Positions 50,983 to 60,525 of a stretch of DNA of 64,000 nt are shown one piece after another. Made by a program: the position numbers and the translations under genes. Under the pieces are notes generated by a model. That model was given only the letters and a program-made list of their open reading frames with translations. It did not search any database and was not told the origin of the DNA. Each line of letters opens with the position of its first letter. Positions within the stretch are counted from its first letter, which is position 1. This DNA is from Cognatazoarcus halotolerans (lineage in GTDB: Bacteria > Pseudomonadota > Gammaproteobacteria > Burkholderiales > Rhodocyclaceae), in assembly GCF_009800965.1 (NCBI RefSeq), contig NZ_WUAF01000017.1, forward strand, positions 17,629 to 81,628, given 5' to 3'.

Positions 50983-51444
50983 ATGGATCAGACGCGGGTC
51001 GCGCAGTTGCAGGCAATGGCCATATTCGGCGGCGTGCGTGGCGACGTCCTCGAGTTGCTCGATACCCAGTCGCGCGAGATGAGCCGTGAGGCAGGCGAAT
51101 TCTTCGTGCGCGAAGGGGAGGCCGGTGACCTGCTCTACGTGCTGCTCGAGGGTCAGGTCGAGGTGATCAAGGCGTTCCCTTCGGGCCCGCGCAGGCTGCG
51201 CTGCCTGGGGCCGGGGGATTGTTTCGGCGAGATGGCGCTCATGGACATGTCGCGCCGCAGCGCCTCGGTGCGGGCGCTGAGCGCCTGCCGCGCGCTGGAA
51301 ATTCCCGCTGCCGGGTTGTTGCGGGTCTATGAACGCGATGTCGAGCAGTTCGCCCTGCTCGAAATGAACATGGGCCGTGAAGTGAGCCGCCGGCTTCGGG
51401 AAACGGACGCACATCTCTTCGATCCGCCACACGGCGCCGAATGA
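50983..51444 (+). CDS. cyclic nucleotide-binding domain protein (no DNA-binding domain)
   Basis: About 153 aa, one cNMP-binding fold: YVLLEGQVEVIK, the phosphate-cassette region GDCFGEMALMDMSRRSASVRA with the usual Glu and Arg, then a short C-terminal helix. There is no helix-turn-helix. ATG at 50983 is preferred over 50953 because GGGGGA lies 5 nt upstream. Function unknown; ligand could be cAMP or cGMP. Confidence 0.82.
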   Translation: MDQTRVAQLQAMAIFGGVRGDVLELLDTQSREMSREAGEFFVREGEAGDLLYVLLEGQVEVIKAFPSGPRRLRCLGPGDCFGEMALMDMSRRSASVRALSACRALEIPAAGLLRVYERDVEQFALLEMNMGREVSRRLRETDAHLFDPPHGAE

Positions 51445-51469
51445 AAAAAGGAGGCCCCGCAGGGCCTCC
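51443..51469 (-). terminator. Rho-independent terminator of the oligomer hydrolase gene
   Basis: Read on the minus strand: GGAGGCCC, a TGCG loop, GGGCCTCC (8-bp perfect stem, plus coordinates 51450-51457 and 51462-51469), then six T. It overlaps the stop of the convergent cNMP gene. Confidence 0.88.
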
Positions 51470-51491
51470 CTCCGATTGGCGGGCTTCCGCC

Positions 51492-53579
51492 TCAGTCAGG
51501 AATGCTGACCGCACCACGCTTGACGGTGATCCGGTCGCCGGCGGCCGGCGTGGCCGAGATCGGCGGCAGGTTCGCCAGGGTCAGCGCCGGGGCGGCACCG
51601 GGCAGACCGCCGCGCGGCGTGGTGCGCACCAGTTGCGAGGGCGGCAGTGCCTTTCCGCCGTGCAGGTGGTCCCACATCAGATCGAGCGCCCGCCCGCCAT
51701 ACACGTGCAGCGGAATGAAGCGGCTGTCGAAGCCCGCGAACGGCAGGAAGGCCTCGAAGTGCTGGCCATTGGTGACCTCGATGTAGCTCAGCTCGCTGGC
51801 GCGGCCCTCGGCCAGGCTGTTGGCACCGAGGTAAGGCCGCGAGGTGTGGTTCACCGGCACCAGCGCATCCGAGCGGCCATGCACGATCAGGGTCGGCTTG
51901 CCGTGCAGGTTGCCGCGCACGCTGGCCTCCGCGATGTTGGCCTGCACCTTGCGATCGTTGAGCAACTCGCGCAGGCAATGGGCTCCGTCGAAGTAGTAGT
52001 CGGCCTGACCGGTCGACGCCGAGACCGCCAGTGGTTCGCGGATCGGCCCGTTGGCCGCGTCCTCGGCCACCAGGTTGATGCCGGTCGATGGCGGTACGCC
52101 GTTGTTGAGTGCCCACAGGGTCGGCATCGGGCTCGCCGCCGGGGCTGCCGGCGCGCCGGTGACCGCGTCGGTGGTGGCCATCGAGTAGCCGCACAGGTTG
52201 TCACGCACATCGGCCTGCTTGAAGGCGTTGGCGTAGGTGACGCTGACTGCCGGCGATACCGCGAAGCCGTAGTGCGATGCATGCAGCAGCGCGCTTTCGG
52301 GCTCCCAGCCGAAGGTCTGGAGGCGGGACTTGGCGTCTTCGGACTGCTCGGCGACCGTGGCGCCGCTGATCATGCCCGCGCTCGCCAGTGCGGCACAGCG
52401 GTTCTGCGCAAAGGCCGGCACCACGAAGGAGACAAAGGGGCTGTCGGCGTTCGACGGCGCGATTGCCGCGCAGGGCTGCACCAGGTTGGCGTAGGTGATG
52501 TAGTCGTAGAGCGGCCGGCCCGGGTGCGACACCGCATTGCCGCCGCGCTCGACCGAGACCCTGCGGTTCGGCTTGAGGTTGATCTGCGGCTCGACCGCCA
52601 CCACGCCGTCGATCACGCCCCAGACGTCTTCCTCCGCCGCGGCCAGCACCGCCCCGCCGCCGTTCGACACACTGGCCGCGATGACGGTGGTGTTCTCCGG
52701 GGTAATGGTGCGCTCGGTCTTGCCGTTGCGCGCCTTGTGGCCGAACTTCTCGTTGAGGACATAGAAGGCGTAGTCGATCGCGTAGAGCGTGGACCGGCCC
52801 CAGATGCGCTCCGGGTTGTCGCCCGAGTGGGCGTGCTTCATCGCGTAGCGGTGCGGATGATCGGCCAGATAGGCGGCGCGTTCGGCGGCCGACAGACCGG
52901 CGGAAAAGTAGGCATCCTTGCCGGCCGTCTCGCTGGTGGCCAGCGTGCCGTCGATCAGCGTGACCGTATCGGTGTCGAGTTCGTGACCGCCCGCGCCGGT
53001 GCCCTTGTCGGTGTAGGCGACCGCGCAGCCGCGCTTGAGCGCCCATTCACCGGTGGTGGCAATCGCACCGTAAACGCCGCGCGATCCGCTCGACGGGGCG
53101 GCAACGATGCACGGTTTGGCCGGATCGAAACTGTCAGGCAACTGCACCAGCAGGGTTACGTTGCGCACGCCGGAGACGTTCTTCGCGAAGGCGAGGTATT
53201 CGGTGCCCGGGATCATCCCTTCACCCAGCACGTCGTTGCCGGCGAGGTCGATGTTGGGGCCGTAGATCCGCCCGAAACCCCCGTTCGGGGTCATGTCGAC
53301 CAGTGCCCGGTAGTTGGTGTGGATCACCAGCCGGCGCAGCTCGGCCGGGGTCGGCGCGGCAGGGTCGGCGATGGCGGGTGCGCTTGCCGAGGCGAGTCCG
53401 GTCTTGCCAAGGCCGGCCGTCAGAAGATCGTCGCTGCCGCGATGCTCGGTGGTGGTGATCGGGCCGAGCCACTCGGGGGCCGCATTGTAGCGGCCCTTGC
53501 CGCCGATGCAGCCGGCGAGCATGCCGCAGCCGAGCAATACCAGGGTGACGCGGCTGAGCCGCGTGGGGTGAAACGCCAT
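51492..53579 (-). CDS. D-(-)-3-hydroxybutyrate oligomer hydrolase (lipoprotein)
   Basis: About 695 aa. Hydrolyses 3-hydroxybutyrate oligomers released from polyhydroxybutyrate. The signal peptide ends in LAGC, so it is probably a lipoprotein on the periplasmic side. Family segments include GTEYLAFA, IVAAPSSGSRGVYGAI, YTDKGTGAGGHEL, IAASVSNGGGAVLAAAEED (nucleophile region) and PTLIVHGRSDALVPVNH near the C-terminus. Start at 53579 has a GAGGAG ribosome site; codons upstream are rejected. Confidence 0.9.
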   Translation of the reverse strand: MAFHPTRLSRVTLVLLGCGMLAGCIGGKGRYNAAPEWLGPITTTEHRGSDDLLTAGLGKTGLASASAPAIADPAAPTPAELRRLVIHTNYRALVDMTPNGGFGRIYGPNIDLAGNDVLGEGMIPGTEYLAFAKNVSGVRNVTLLVQLPDSFDPAKPCIVAAPSSGSRGVYGAIATTGEWALKRGCAVAYTDKGTGAGGHELDTDTVTLIDGTLATSETAGKDAYFSAGLSAAERAAYLADHPHRYAMKHAHSGDNPERIWGRSTLYAIDYAFYVLNEKFGHKARNGKTERTITPENTTVIAASVSNGGGAVLAAAEEDVWGVIDGVVAVEPQINLKPNRRVSVERGGNAVSHPGRPLYDYITYANLVQPCAAIAPSNADSPFVSFVVPAFAQNRCAALASAGMISGATVAEQSEDAKSRLQTFGWEPESALLHASHYGFAVSPAVSVTYANAFKQADVRDNLCGYSMATTDAVTGAPAAPAASPMPTLWALNNGVPPSTGINLVAEDAANGPIREPLAVSASTGQADYYFDGAHCLRELLNDRKVQANIAEASVRGNLHGKPTLIVHGRSDALVPVNHTSRPYLGANSLAEGRASELSYIEVTNGQHFEAFLPFAGFDSRFIPLHVYGGRALDLMWDHLHGGKALPPSQLVRTTPRGGLPGAAPALTLANLPPISATPAAGDRITVKRGAVSIPD

Positions 53580-53800
53580 ATCTGTCTCCTCCTCGGGGTA
53601 AACCCGTATGGCCATGAGGTGCCTGTTTGCGTGGAAGCGGATTCCGGGCGCAATTGCAGGCGCAGGCCGCGCGGGTGTCCTCGCTTATGGGGTGGATGGA
53701 ATGGGACAACCCGGATTGAGCCGTCTCGCCGGTAACTATAGTGTTTCTGCCAGAGGAAGCCATCATGCATATGCATGACCGCAGCCGACCGGAGAGGAAC

Positions 53801-54532
53801 ATGCACGCCACACAAGAAGCGCTGTTGGAGATCCTGGAGGCGTCGCGCTGCGCGCCGGAGCACTATCGCGAGGTGGCGCGGGGCTGGCTCGAGCGCGAGA
53901 TCGGGTTCGACGGTTCGGTCTGGGGGCGCGGCCGTCGCGGCGCGGGCGGTGCCATCGAGATAGACGGCGCCGAACTCGTCGGTCGCTCGCAGGCGCTGCT
54001 CGACGGCTTTGCCTCGATTGCGGATCTCGACCCGGTAAGCCGGCGCTTCGGAACCGCTCCGCGACAGCTTCAGAACATCAGCGTCGAGCGCGACTACCGG
54101 GATCCCGGGATCCGCCCGGTGGCCGCCTATCTGCGCGGCCACCACATCGGCCAACTGATGCTGTGCGGTGCCCCCTGTGGTCCCGAGGGACAGCTCGCCT
54201 GGCTCACCCTGTACCGCGAGGACGAAGCACGCCCGTTCAGCGAGCGGGAGGCCGGGCTTGCCGCGTTCGCGCTGCCCTTCGTGCTGCTTGCCGAGGGCGT
54301 GCCCCCCGCCACCGCAAAGACTCGGGCACCCGAAGGCGGGGCCGATCAGCGGCTGACCCCGCGCGAGCATGAAGTGGCGCGCGCTTATGCGGGCGGTGGC
54401 GACTACAAATCGGTTGCGCGCGCGCTGGCGCTCTCGCCGGCGACGGTACGGAGTCACCTGCTGTCGATCTTCCGCAAGCTGTCGGTGCACAACAAGATCG
54501 AACTGCGTCGCCGGCTGCTGGGCGAGGGGTGA
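53801..54532 (+). CDS. LuxR-type transcriptional regulator
   Basis: About 243 aa. The C-terminal LuxR helix-turn-helix (from about residue 180: LTPREHEVARAYAGGGDYKS, then LALSPATVRSHLLSIFRKL) is clear; the N-terminal domain is not assigned and may be a PAS/GAF-like sensor. Start uncertain: 53801 has GGAGAGGA upstream, while an ATG at 53765 also has a ribosome-like AGAGGA and would add 12 residues starting at a 12-bp palindrome. Divergent from the hydrolase gene, so it may control it. Confidence 0.8.
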   Translation: MHATQEALLEILEASRCAPEHYREVARGWLEREIGFDGSVWGRGRRGAGGAIEIDGAELVGRSQALLDGFASIADLDPVSRRFGTAPRQLQNISVERDYRDPGIRPVAAYLRGHHIGQLMLCGAPCGPEGQLAWLTLYREDEARPFSEREAGLAAFALPFVLLAEGVPPATAKTRAPEGGADQRLTPREHEVARAYAGGGDYKSVARALALSPATVRSHLLSIFRKLSVHNKIELRRRLLGEG

Positions 54533-54536
54533 GCCG

Positions 54537-54561
54537 CCGCGCGGGCGCCGGGCCCGCGCGG
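54537..54561 (+). terminator. GC-rich hairpin after the LuxR-type gene
   Basis: A 10-bp perfect stem (54537-54546, 54552-54561) with a 5-nt loop directly after the stop; no T-run. Confidence 0.5.
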
Positions 54562-54682
54562 GCGATGATTCGGGTCGCCTGAAGCACGTTGAAACCGACG
54601 TCGGCGGAGACTTGTTTTATGCTGTGAGCTTCAATGCCTCGGCATCGCCAGCCTGCGAAAAGACCTTTCGACTGGACCCTGC

Positions 54683-56389
54683 ATGAATCTCAAGCCGCGT
54701 ATTCTGATCTTGACCGCCTCGCTGGTGGTCGTTTCGGCAATTGCCGCGTGGGGGATGGTGAGGGAACTCGGTGAAGGGATCATTGAGGAATGGGCCCTGC
54801 GCCACGCCGAGAAGCAGGTGCTTTACGACAAGGCCCGCACCCTGCAGCCGGTCCTGCGCGAGATTGCGCTGGCCCGCCAGCTCGCCAATTCCCAGCAGAT
54901 CCGCGAATGGACCCGCGATCCGGACAATCCTCAGCTCACCCGGCGGGCGATCGCCGAGATGGAGACCTTCCGGCTCAATTTTGCCGATCGCAACTATTTC
55001 ATCGCTCTCCTTGGCAACGGTCGGTACTACTACAACAACGCCGAAGACGAGTTCGGCGGCAGGCAGTACCGCTATGCCCTCGATCCTGACAAGGCCGAAG
55101 ACCGCTGGTTCTACGACATCATCCAGCAGCAGCGCGACATGCACATCAACGTCAATCCCGATGTCAATCTCGGGGTCACCAAGCTGTGGATCGATGTCCT
55201 GATACGCGACGGTCAGAAGATCGTCGGGGTCGCCGGAACCGGTCTCGACCTGACGCGGTTCATCCGCGAGGTGGTCGATAGCGGCCAGCCCGGCATCACC
55301 AGCCTGTTTGTCGATCACGGTGGCGCGATACAGGCCTATCGCGATCAGCGGATGATCGATTTCGCGAGCATTACCAAGAAGCCCGGGGAGCGGAACAGCC
55401 TTGATCTGCTGCTCGATCGCGACACGGACCGGCAGGCGGTCAAGGCCGCGATGAAAGAGCTCGAAACCTCGGGTGTCACGGTGGTGAGCCGGTTCGTGGA
55501 AGTGCAGGGCAAGCGCTATCTTGCCGGGGTTGCCTACCTGCCCGAGATCGACTGGTACGAGATCACGCTTCTCGACCTGGATACATTGCTGCCGATCAGC
55601 AGTTTCACCGGCATCCTCACGGTGTACGCACTGACGCTGCTTGGCGCGCTGGCGCTTTTCAATTTCGCGATGGGGCGTTTCGTGCTGGGGCCGCTGGCCG
55701 AGCTCGAAACGGCGGTGAGCAGGGTGCAGCTCGGCGAGTTTCCGCCCGAGTCGCTTTCGAGCGGGCGGACCGATGAGATCGGCCGCCTGATGCTGCATTT
55801 CAGGAGCATGGCGCAAAGCCTGCTTCAATCGAAGCAGGAACTCGAAAGCAAGGTCCGCGAACGTACCGAGGCACTCGATCGGCTGACCAAGATCGATCCG
55901 CTGACCGAGTTGCTGAACCGGCGCGGCATGTCCGGGCGCATCGACGAGGAGATAAGCCGCGCCGGCCGCGAGGACGGGCGGTTCGGCATCCTGTGGCTCG
56001 ACATCGATGATTTCAAGGACATCAACGATCGGCACGGCCATGTGCTTGGCGACCTCGCGCTGAAAACCGTCGCGGAGATCATCCGTTCGGTCGTCCGGCC
56101 CTACGACAGCGCCGCGCGCTGGGGGGGCGACGAGTTCCTGGTGCTGGTGAGGGATTGCGACGAAGCGAGGTTGCGCGCGCTCGGGGAGCGCATCCGCCAG
56201 GCGATCGAAGCCTGCGACCGGCTGCGTGCGGCCGATGGCAGCGCGTTGCGGCTTGGGGCCAGCATCGGCGGTGCGCTCGGCGATGGCGGGCGGGACAGCG
56301 AGGCGGTCCTGCACGACGCCGACCGGGCGCTCTATGTCGCCAAGAACGCGGGGCGAAACCGGGTGGAGCTGGCGCCGCCCGCGGCTTGA
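54683..56389 (+). CDS. membrane diguanylate cyclase (Cache-HAMP-GGDEF)
   Basis: 568 aa. N-terminal transmembrane helix (about 8-27), periplasmic Cache-type sensor domain, second helix (about 303-325), HAMP-like segment, coiled linker, and a GGDEF domain with intact RWGGDEF active site near residue 482. An RxxD inhibitory site (RPYD) lies five residues before it, so c-di-GMP product feedback is expected. The sensed ligand is unknown. Confidence 0.92.
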   Translation: MNLKPRILILTASLVVVSAIAAWGMVRELGEGIIEEWALRHAEKQVLYDKARTLQPVLREIALARQLANSQQIREWTRDPDNPQLTRRAIAEMETFRLNFADRNYFIALLGNGRYYYNNAEDEFGGRQYRYALDPDKAEDRWFYDIIQQQRDMHINVNPDVNLGVTKLWIDVLIRDGQKIVGVAGTGLDLTRFIREVVDSGQPGITSLFVDHGGAIQAYRDQRMIDFASITKKPGERNSLDLLLDRDTDRQAVKAAMKELETSGVTVVSRFVEVQGKRYLAGVAYLPEIDWYEITLLDLDTLLPISSFTGILTVYALTLLGALALFNFAMGRFVLGPLAELETAVSRVQLGEFPPESLSSGRTDEIGRLMLHFRSMAQSLLQSKQELESKVRERTEALDRLTKIDPLTELLNRRGMSGRIDEEISRAGREDGRFGILWLDIDDFKDINDRHGHVLGDLALKTVAEIIRSVVRPYDSAARWGGDEFLVLVRDCDEARLRALGERIRQAIEACDRLRAADGSALRLGASIGGALGDGGRDSEAVLHDADRALYVAKNAGRNRVELAPPAA

Positions 56390-56396
56390 ACTGCTG

Positions 56397-56439
56397 CCGG
56401 TCGGTGGGCCGCGAAGCTGCCGGGTCCGGGGCCGACCGG
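56397..56439. repeat. inverted repeat between convergent cyclase and cupin genes
   Basis: CCGGTCGG (56397-56404) and its complement (56432-56439) with a 27-nt spacer, in the gap between convergent genes. May be a weak terminator. Confidence 0.35.
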
Positions 56440-56489
56440 GACCGCGCGCTGGAAACGTTCAGGCGGGAGAAAACGAGGCCGATGCCGCG

Positions 56490-56834
56490 TCAGGCCTGTC
56501 TGACGATATCGACCGAGATCTCGACCGCCGGAATCCGGCCCCGGTTCTCCAGCCAGTGCGTGGTGTTCCGGTCCTCGGGCCAGCCCACGCCCGGCCCGTA
56601 GTCCGTGGCGACGCCGTTGCGGTGGTCGGTGATCGTGCCTTCGAGGATGTAGACGGTGCCCGGTCTGTCCTTGTGGCTATGAACCGGGCCGAAGACGCCG
56701 CCGGGCTCGATCGTCACCATCCGCATCCGCAGCTGGCGCCCTTCCATGCCCTCGATCTCGGGGCCGAGGTCGAGGGCCGCCAGCAGCTTGACGGTCACGC
56801 CTTTCGTCTCGGGTATTGCCTGTTCGTCGTTCAT
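56490..56834 (-). CDS. single-domain cupin protein
   Basis: 114 aa. Cupin motif 1 is recognisable as G-x-(V)GPVHSHKDRPGTVYILEG, giving two His as metal ligands; motif 2 is near TTHWLENRG. Likely a small metal-binding barrel protein or enzyme; substrate unknown. GAAGGAG ribosome site upstream. Confidence 0.85.
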   Translation of the reverse strand: MNDEQAIPETKGVTVKLLAALDLGPEIEGMEGRQLRMRMVTIEPGGVFGPVHSHKDRPGTVYILEGTITDHRNGVATDYGPGVGWPEDRNTTHWLENRGRIPAVEISVDIVRQA

Positions 56835-57246
56835 CGTGCGCTCCTTCCCGTGTGTGCGGGGTTCGGCAAAAAGGGTTTATCCCTCGCGGCACGCTTGCGC
56901 ATCGCGCCTTGAAGCGCATGTCGCGAGGGATGAGCCTTGTTGGGCCAACCCATCGGGAAGACGGTGACAAGGGAAATACTACGCTTGGCCACGGACCTGC
57001 GGCATCGCCACCTGAATCGTGCGCCTCCCGCAGCGCTCGCAACCTCAAGTTTCCGAATCCACCCGCCGTGAGCGGCGTGACGCGCCAGCCGGCCGGCGTC
57101 GAGGTTGCGTCGAAGGTTCGCCCCTGAAATTGACGGTGGGGCCATCGTGCGGGAGGGGCCAGCCGGAACGCCCGACCGCTCCGATCCAGTCCATGTGCGC
57201 GACGTACCGCCCTGCGGTGGCAGTTCCGGCAACTTGCGCCGCGCGA
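56835..57246. other. intergenic region between cupin and exonuclease genes
   Basis: No gene is supported in this stretch. Contents: the cupin ribosome site, an imperfect long palindrome centred near 56905 (listed separately), a short GCCG/CGGC hairpin around 57067, and the promoter region of the nuclease gene at its end. Confidence 0.6.
56879..56931. repeat. long imperfect palindrome, possible REP-like element
   Basis: ATCCCTCGCG (56879-56888) and its complement (56922-56931) are perfect, with a 33-nt spacer that is itself partly self-complementary (GCGC-rich). Similarity extends imperfectly outward (AAGGGTTT against AAGGCTC). Structure and intergenic location resemble dispersed repeats. Confidence 0.5.
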
Positions 57247-57262
57247 CTGATGTTATATACAG
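57247..57262 (+). promoter_or_regulatory. LexA-box-like site
   Basis: A 16-bp sequence, CTGATGTTATATACAG, matches the CTG-N10-CAG form with an AT-rich centre of the LexA operator. It overlaps the likely -10 (TATATA, 57254-57259) and lies 35 bp before the nuclease start, so SOS control is a reasonable inference. Confidence 0.6.
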
Positions 57263-57296
57263 TGCCTGCTGTCCCTTCCGAGCGCGTAAGGTTTCA

Positions 57297-58685
57297 ATGA
57301 GTCTTTCCAAGCTGCTGGCCAACGGCCTTGCCTTCGTCGATATCGAGACTACCGGTGGCTCGTCGCAACGCGAATCGATCACCGAGATCGGCATTGTCGA
57401 GTTCGACGCTTCCGGCGTGCGCGAGTGGTCCAGTTTGGTCAGGCCGGCAGGGCGGATTCCCGAACATATCGAGCGGCTCACCGGCATCTCGAACGAGATG
57501 GTCGCGGCTGCGCCGACGTTTGCGGAGCTGGCCGACGAGGTTTTCGATCGGCTCGACGGACGGGTGTTCGTGGCCCATAACGCGCGTTTCGATCACGGGC
57601 ACATCCGCGCGGCGCTGCGTCGCGCCGGCATGGATATCCGGCTCCGCGTGCTGTGCACCGTCAAGCTCTCGCGGCGGCTGTTTCCCGAGCACCGGCGGCA
57701 CAACCTCGACGCGGTCGCGGCGCGATGCGCCCTGGCGGTGGCGGATCGCCATCGTGCGCTCGGCGATGCGCGCCTGCTCGTCGGCTTCTGGCAGTGGCTC
57801 GAGAAACACTGCCCGGCCGGGCAGGTCGAGCAGGCGGTGCGCGAGATCATCGGCCATCCGAGCCTGCCCTCGCATCTCGACGCGGCGCAGCTCGAAGGGC
57901 TGCCCGAGACCCCCGGCGTTTACCTCTTCTACGGCGAGGGCGGTTTGCCGCTCTATGTCGGCAAGAGCAAGCGCCTGCGCAGCCGGGTGCTTTCACACTT
58001 CTGCGCGGACCATCGCAGCGAGCGCGAACTGAGCCTGAGCCAGCAGGTGCGCCGTATCGACTGGATCGAGACCGCAGGCGAGTTCGCGGCCCTGGTCAGG
58101 GAAGCGCAGCTGATCAAGGCGCTGCAGCCAAGCCACAACCGCCAGCTGCGCCGCCATCGCGAGCTGTGCACCTGGCGCCTCGGCAGCGATCTGTTCGGCG
58201 CGCCGCAACTCGACCTGCTGCATGCCGCCGATCTCGAGTTCGGCCGGCGGGACGACCTCTTCGGTCTGTTCCGCAGTCGCCGTGCGGCCACGCTCGGGCT
58301 GCGCGGCCTGGCGCGCGAACACGGCCTGTGCCCGCCGCTGCTGGGGCTGGAAAGGCCGTGCTCCGGCCGGCGCTGCTTCAACCTGCAGCTCAAGCGCTGT
58401 GGCGGCGCGTGCGCGGGTATCGAGAAGCCTGCCGAACACGCCGGGCGCCTGCGGCAGGCGCTGGACGCGCTCAAGCTGGAAACCTGGCCGTGGCCCGGCG
58501 CGGTCGGTTTTCGCGAAGGGCGGACCCTGCACGTGGTCGACGGCTGGCGCTACCTCGGAAGCTGCGAGGACGAGGCTGCGCTGGCGCAGGTGCTCGAAGC
58601 AGGGCGGCCGGCCTTCGATCTCGACATCTATCGCCTGCTGCTGAAGACGGTGCCGAGGCTGGAGCCCATCGTGCTCTCGCGGTAG
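57297..58685 (+). CDS. DEDDh exonuclease fused to GIY-YIG (UvrC N-terminus/Cho-like) nuclease
   Basis: 462 aa fusion. Residues about 10-170: DnaQ-like 3'-5' exonuclease with FVDIETTGG (Asp15, Glu17), [12 protein letters not shown] and [10 protein letters not shown]. Residues about 200-290: GIY-YIG domain with [27 protein letters not shown] and a downstream [17 protein letters not shown]. The C-terminal part has Cys in [20 protein letters not shown]. Such fusions are annotated as polymerase III epsilon-like or Cho-like nucleases; E. coli Cho is SOS-induced and makes 3' incisions in nucleotide excision repair. Start at 57297 with TAAGG upstream. Confidence 0.88.
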   Translation: MSLSKLLANGLAFVDIETTGGSSQRESITEIGIVEFDASGVREWSSLVRPAGRIPEHIERLTGISNEMVAAAPTFAELADEVFDRLDGRVFVAHNARFDHGHIRAALRRAGMDIRLRVLCTVKLSRRLFPEHRRHNLDAVAARCALAVADRHRALGDARLLVGFWQWLEKHCPAGQVEQAVREIIGHPSLPSHLDAAQLEGLPETPGVYLFYGEGGLPLYVGKSKRLRSRVLSHFCADHRSERELSLSQQVRRIDWIETAGEFAALVREAQLIKALQPSHNRQLRRHRELCTWRLGSDLFGAPQLDLLHAADLEFGRRDDLFGLFRSRRAATLGLRGLAREHGLCPPLLGLERPCSGRRCFNLQLKRCGGACAGIEKPAEHAGRLRQALDALKLETWPWPGAVGFREGRTLHVVDGWRYLGSCEDEAALAQVLEAGRPAFDLDIYRLLLKTVPRLEPIVLSR

Positions 58686-58795
58686 GTAGAGAGCTGTGTT
58701 GGCGTCGAGCGGCCTCGGAACAATCCGCGATGGCGTCTTGTTGCGAGGCACAATCGCACGGCACAATTCAGCCATCCCAACCCCTCGCGTATCCC

Positions 58796-60052
58796 ATGAG
58801 CACCTCGCCAGACTCCGAATCGAAGCTGCTGCGCTGGCTGGGCGGCCCGCTCAGGCGGCTTGCCGCGCTGTTCGGCGACGCGTCGCAGACACCGCCCGCG
58901 GCCGTGCAGCCATCGGAAGATGCACCGGTGATGGCCGCCGACGTCGACGAGGCTGTCGCTGTGGCCTCGGGCGATACGGACGCACCGCCCATGGTGGAGC
59001 AGCCTGTAGCGGGTAGCGCGGAGGTTCCGGTTGCGGCAGCCGAGGTGGCCGTGCCCGATGAGCCGGGTGCCGAAACCGGAGCCGACTCGCGAGAAACCGT
59101 GAAAGCGGCCACGATGCCTGCCGAACCCGAACCCGAACCCGAACCCGAACCCGAACCCGAACCCGAACCCGAACCCGAACCCGAACCCGAACCCGAACCC
59201 GAACCCGAACCCGAACCCGAACCCCAGCCGGAGGCGCTGGCGGCGGCGCCCAAGCCCAGGCGAAAGCGCAAGGCAAAGCCGAAGCCGGCCGCAGAAGCCG
59301 CTGCGGTCGCGCCCGCGGCGGAGCAGGTGGTGGCGGTACCGGATGCCGAGGCCGAAGCCTTGCTGCAGAAGATCGCGGGGGTCGAGACCATGCTCGCGGA
59401 GTTGACCGCACGTCAGGCCGAGATGCAGCAGGTGCTGCTGGATTTCCAGGTGCAGCAATACCGCGTGCTCGGCGACGCGCTCGGCGAACTCCTGCGGCTG
59501 CGTCACGAATACGCGCTCAAGCTCGCCGAAAGTTCCGGCCTCGACGAGGACGCGCAGGCGGCGCGGCGTGCGGCCGAGGCACGCGAGGGCTTTGCCGGGA
59601 CGCTGAATGATGCCGCGCAATCGGCGCCGGAACTCGACGAGGCAAGCCGCGACGAGCTCAAGCGGCTCTATCGTTCGGTAGCCATGCGCTGCCACCCGGA
59701 CCGCGTCGGCGAAGCGCACAAGACCCGCGCCCACGAACACTTCCAGCGCGCCCAGAAGGCCTACCGCGAGCGCGACATCGCCGCGCTGAGTGCCTTGCTG
59801 CGCGAGATCGACGAGCAGGGTGCGCACACTCCGGCAGCATCCGCATCGGCCGGCGCCGCGGCGCTCAAGCGGACGCTCTCCGCCATGCGCGCCTCAGCAG
59901 CCGACCTGATCCTCGCCATCCAGACCCTGCAACTCGACGAGGACTACCGCCGTGCACAGCGTCGCGACGAATGGGAGGCCTATTTCGAGAGTGCCCGAGC
60001 CGGCTTCGCAATCGAATGCCAGGCGCTGCGCGAGGCGATCGATGGGCTGTGA
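58796..60052 (+). CDS. J-domain-like protein with Glu-Pro repeat
   Basis: 418 aa, no signal peptide. An acidic N-terminus, then 17 Glu-Pro repeats (about residues 110-143), a Lys/Arg/Ala linker ([13 protein letters not shown]), a coiled-coil-like region, and a C-terminal J-like domain with [18 protein letters not shown], i.e. an HPD motif after helix II. J domains activate Hsp70; the partner is not known. No dnaK is near. The final 80 residues are helical. Confidence 0.7.
   Translation: MSTSPDSESKLLRWLGGPLRRLAALFGDASQTPPAAVQPSEDAPVMAADVDEAVAVASGDTDAPPMVEQPVAGSAEVPVAAAEVAVPDEPGAETGADSRETVKAATMPAEPEPEPEPEPEPEPEPEPEPEPEPEPEPEPEPEPQPEALAAAPKPRRKRKAKPKPAAEAAAVAPAAEQVVAVPDAEAEALLQKIAGVETMLAELTARQAEMQQVLLDFQVQQYRVLGDALGELLRLRHEYALKLAESSGLDEDAQAARRAAEAREGFAGTLNDAAQSAPELDEASRDELKRLYRSVAMRCHPDRVGEAHKTRAHEHFQRAQKAYRERDIAALSALLREIDEQGAHTPAASASAGAAALKRTLSAMRASAADLILAIQTLQLDEDYRRAQRRDEWEAYFESARAGFAIECQALREAIDGL
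59123..59224 (+). repeat. 17 perfect tandem GAACCC hexamers
   Basis: 102 bp of uninterrupted GAACCC coding for (Glu-Pro)17 within the J-domain protein gene. A six-base unit keeps the frame whatever the copy number, so length variation is possible without loss of the protein. Confidence 0.97.
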
Positions 60053-60091
60053 ATCTGGCGCCATCAAATCTTCTGGGGCCTTGACATGTAT

Positions 60092-60525
60092 TGACCCAGC
60101 ACGAGACCAACGTCGGCAGCGAAGGCGCTGACCATATGCAGTGGATTCGCGTCGGCTTTGGTGGTGCTACGTCGACTGGTCTTGCCGTCGATGGCCACCA
60201 CCGCATCGGTGCCGAGCGTCGGAACCAGTTGTCCAACCCAACGCCGAAACGCGCCTTCGAATTCCCGTGGATCGAGTGCCGCGAACACTCTTCCGAACGT
60301 GTCGTGCGACGGGATGCCATGCTCAAGCACCAGAAACCCCCGCAGCCACTCGATACGCTCCTTGGCCGACGCCTCGATGTCGGAGAACTCGTCTGCGCTG
60401 CACAGCACCGCACACACCGCCACCGTGAGCAGTTCGGACAGGTCGTGCCTCACCTGGCGGGCGCTGCGCGGGTCGGAAATCGAGACGAACACCTGCGTGA
60501 GCGGCATCACTTCCCTCGTCGTCAT
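60092..60525 (-). pseudogene. ISAs1-family transposase, N-terminal fragment
   Basis: About 144 codons equal to the intact transposase except one residue (Phe for Leu in FGRV-AALDP), ending after VLGQ. The frame then reads a few codons into host DNA and stops at 60064. Without the DDE catalytic part it cannot transpose. Confidence 0.92.

Noticed and set aside
51441..53735. A 764-codon plus-strand open frame opposite the oligomer hydrolase
   Set aside because: The minus strand encodes a complete lipoprotein hydrolase with a matched terminator and ribosome site. The plus frame is Arg/Gly/His-rich and unlike a protein.
59123..59224. CRISPR-like array
   Set aside because: Six-base perfect tandem units without spacers; it is a coding microsatellite.
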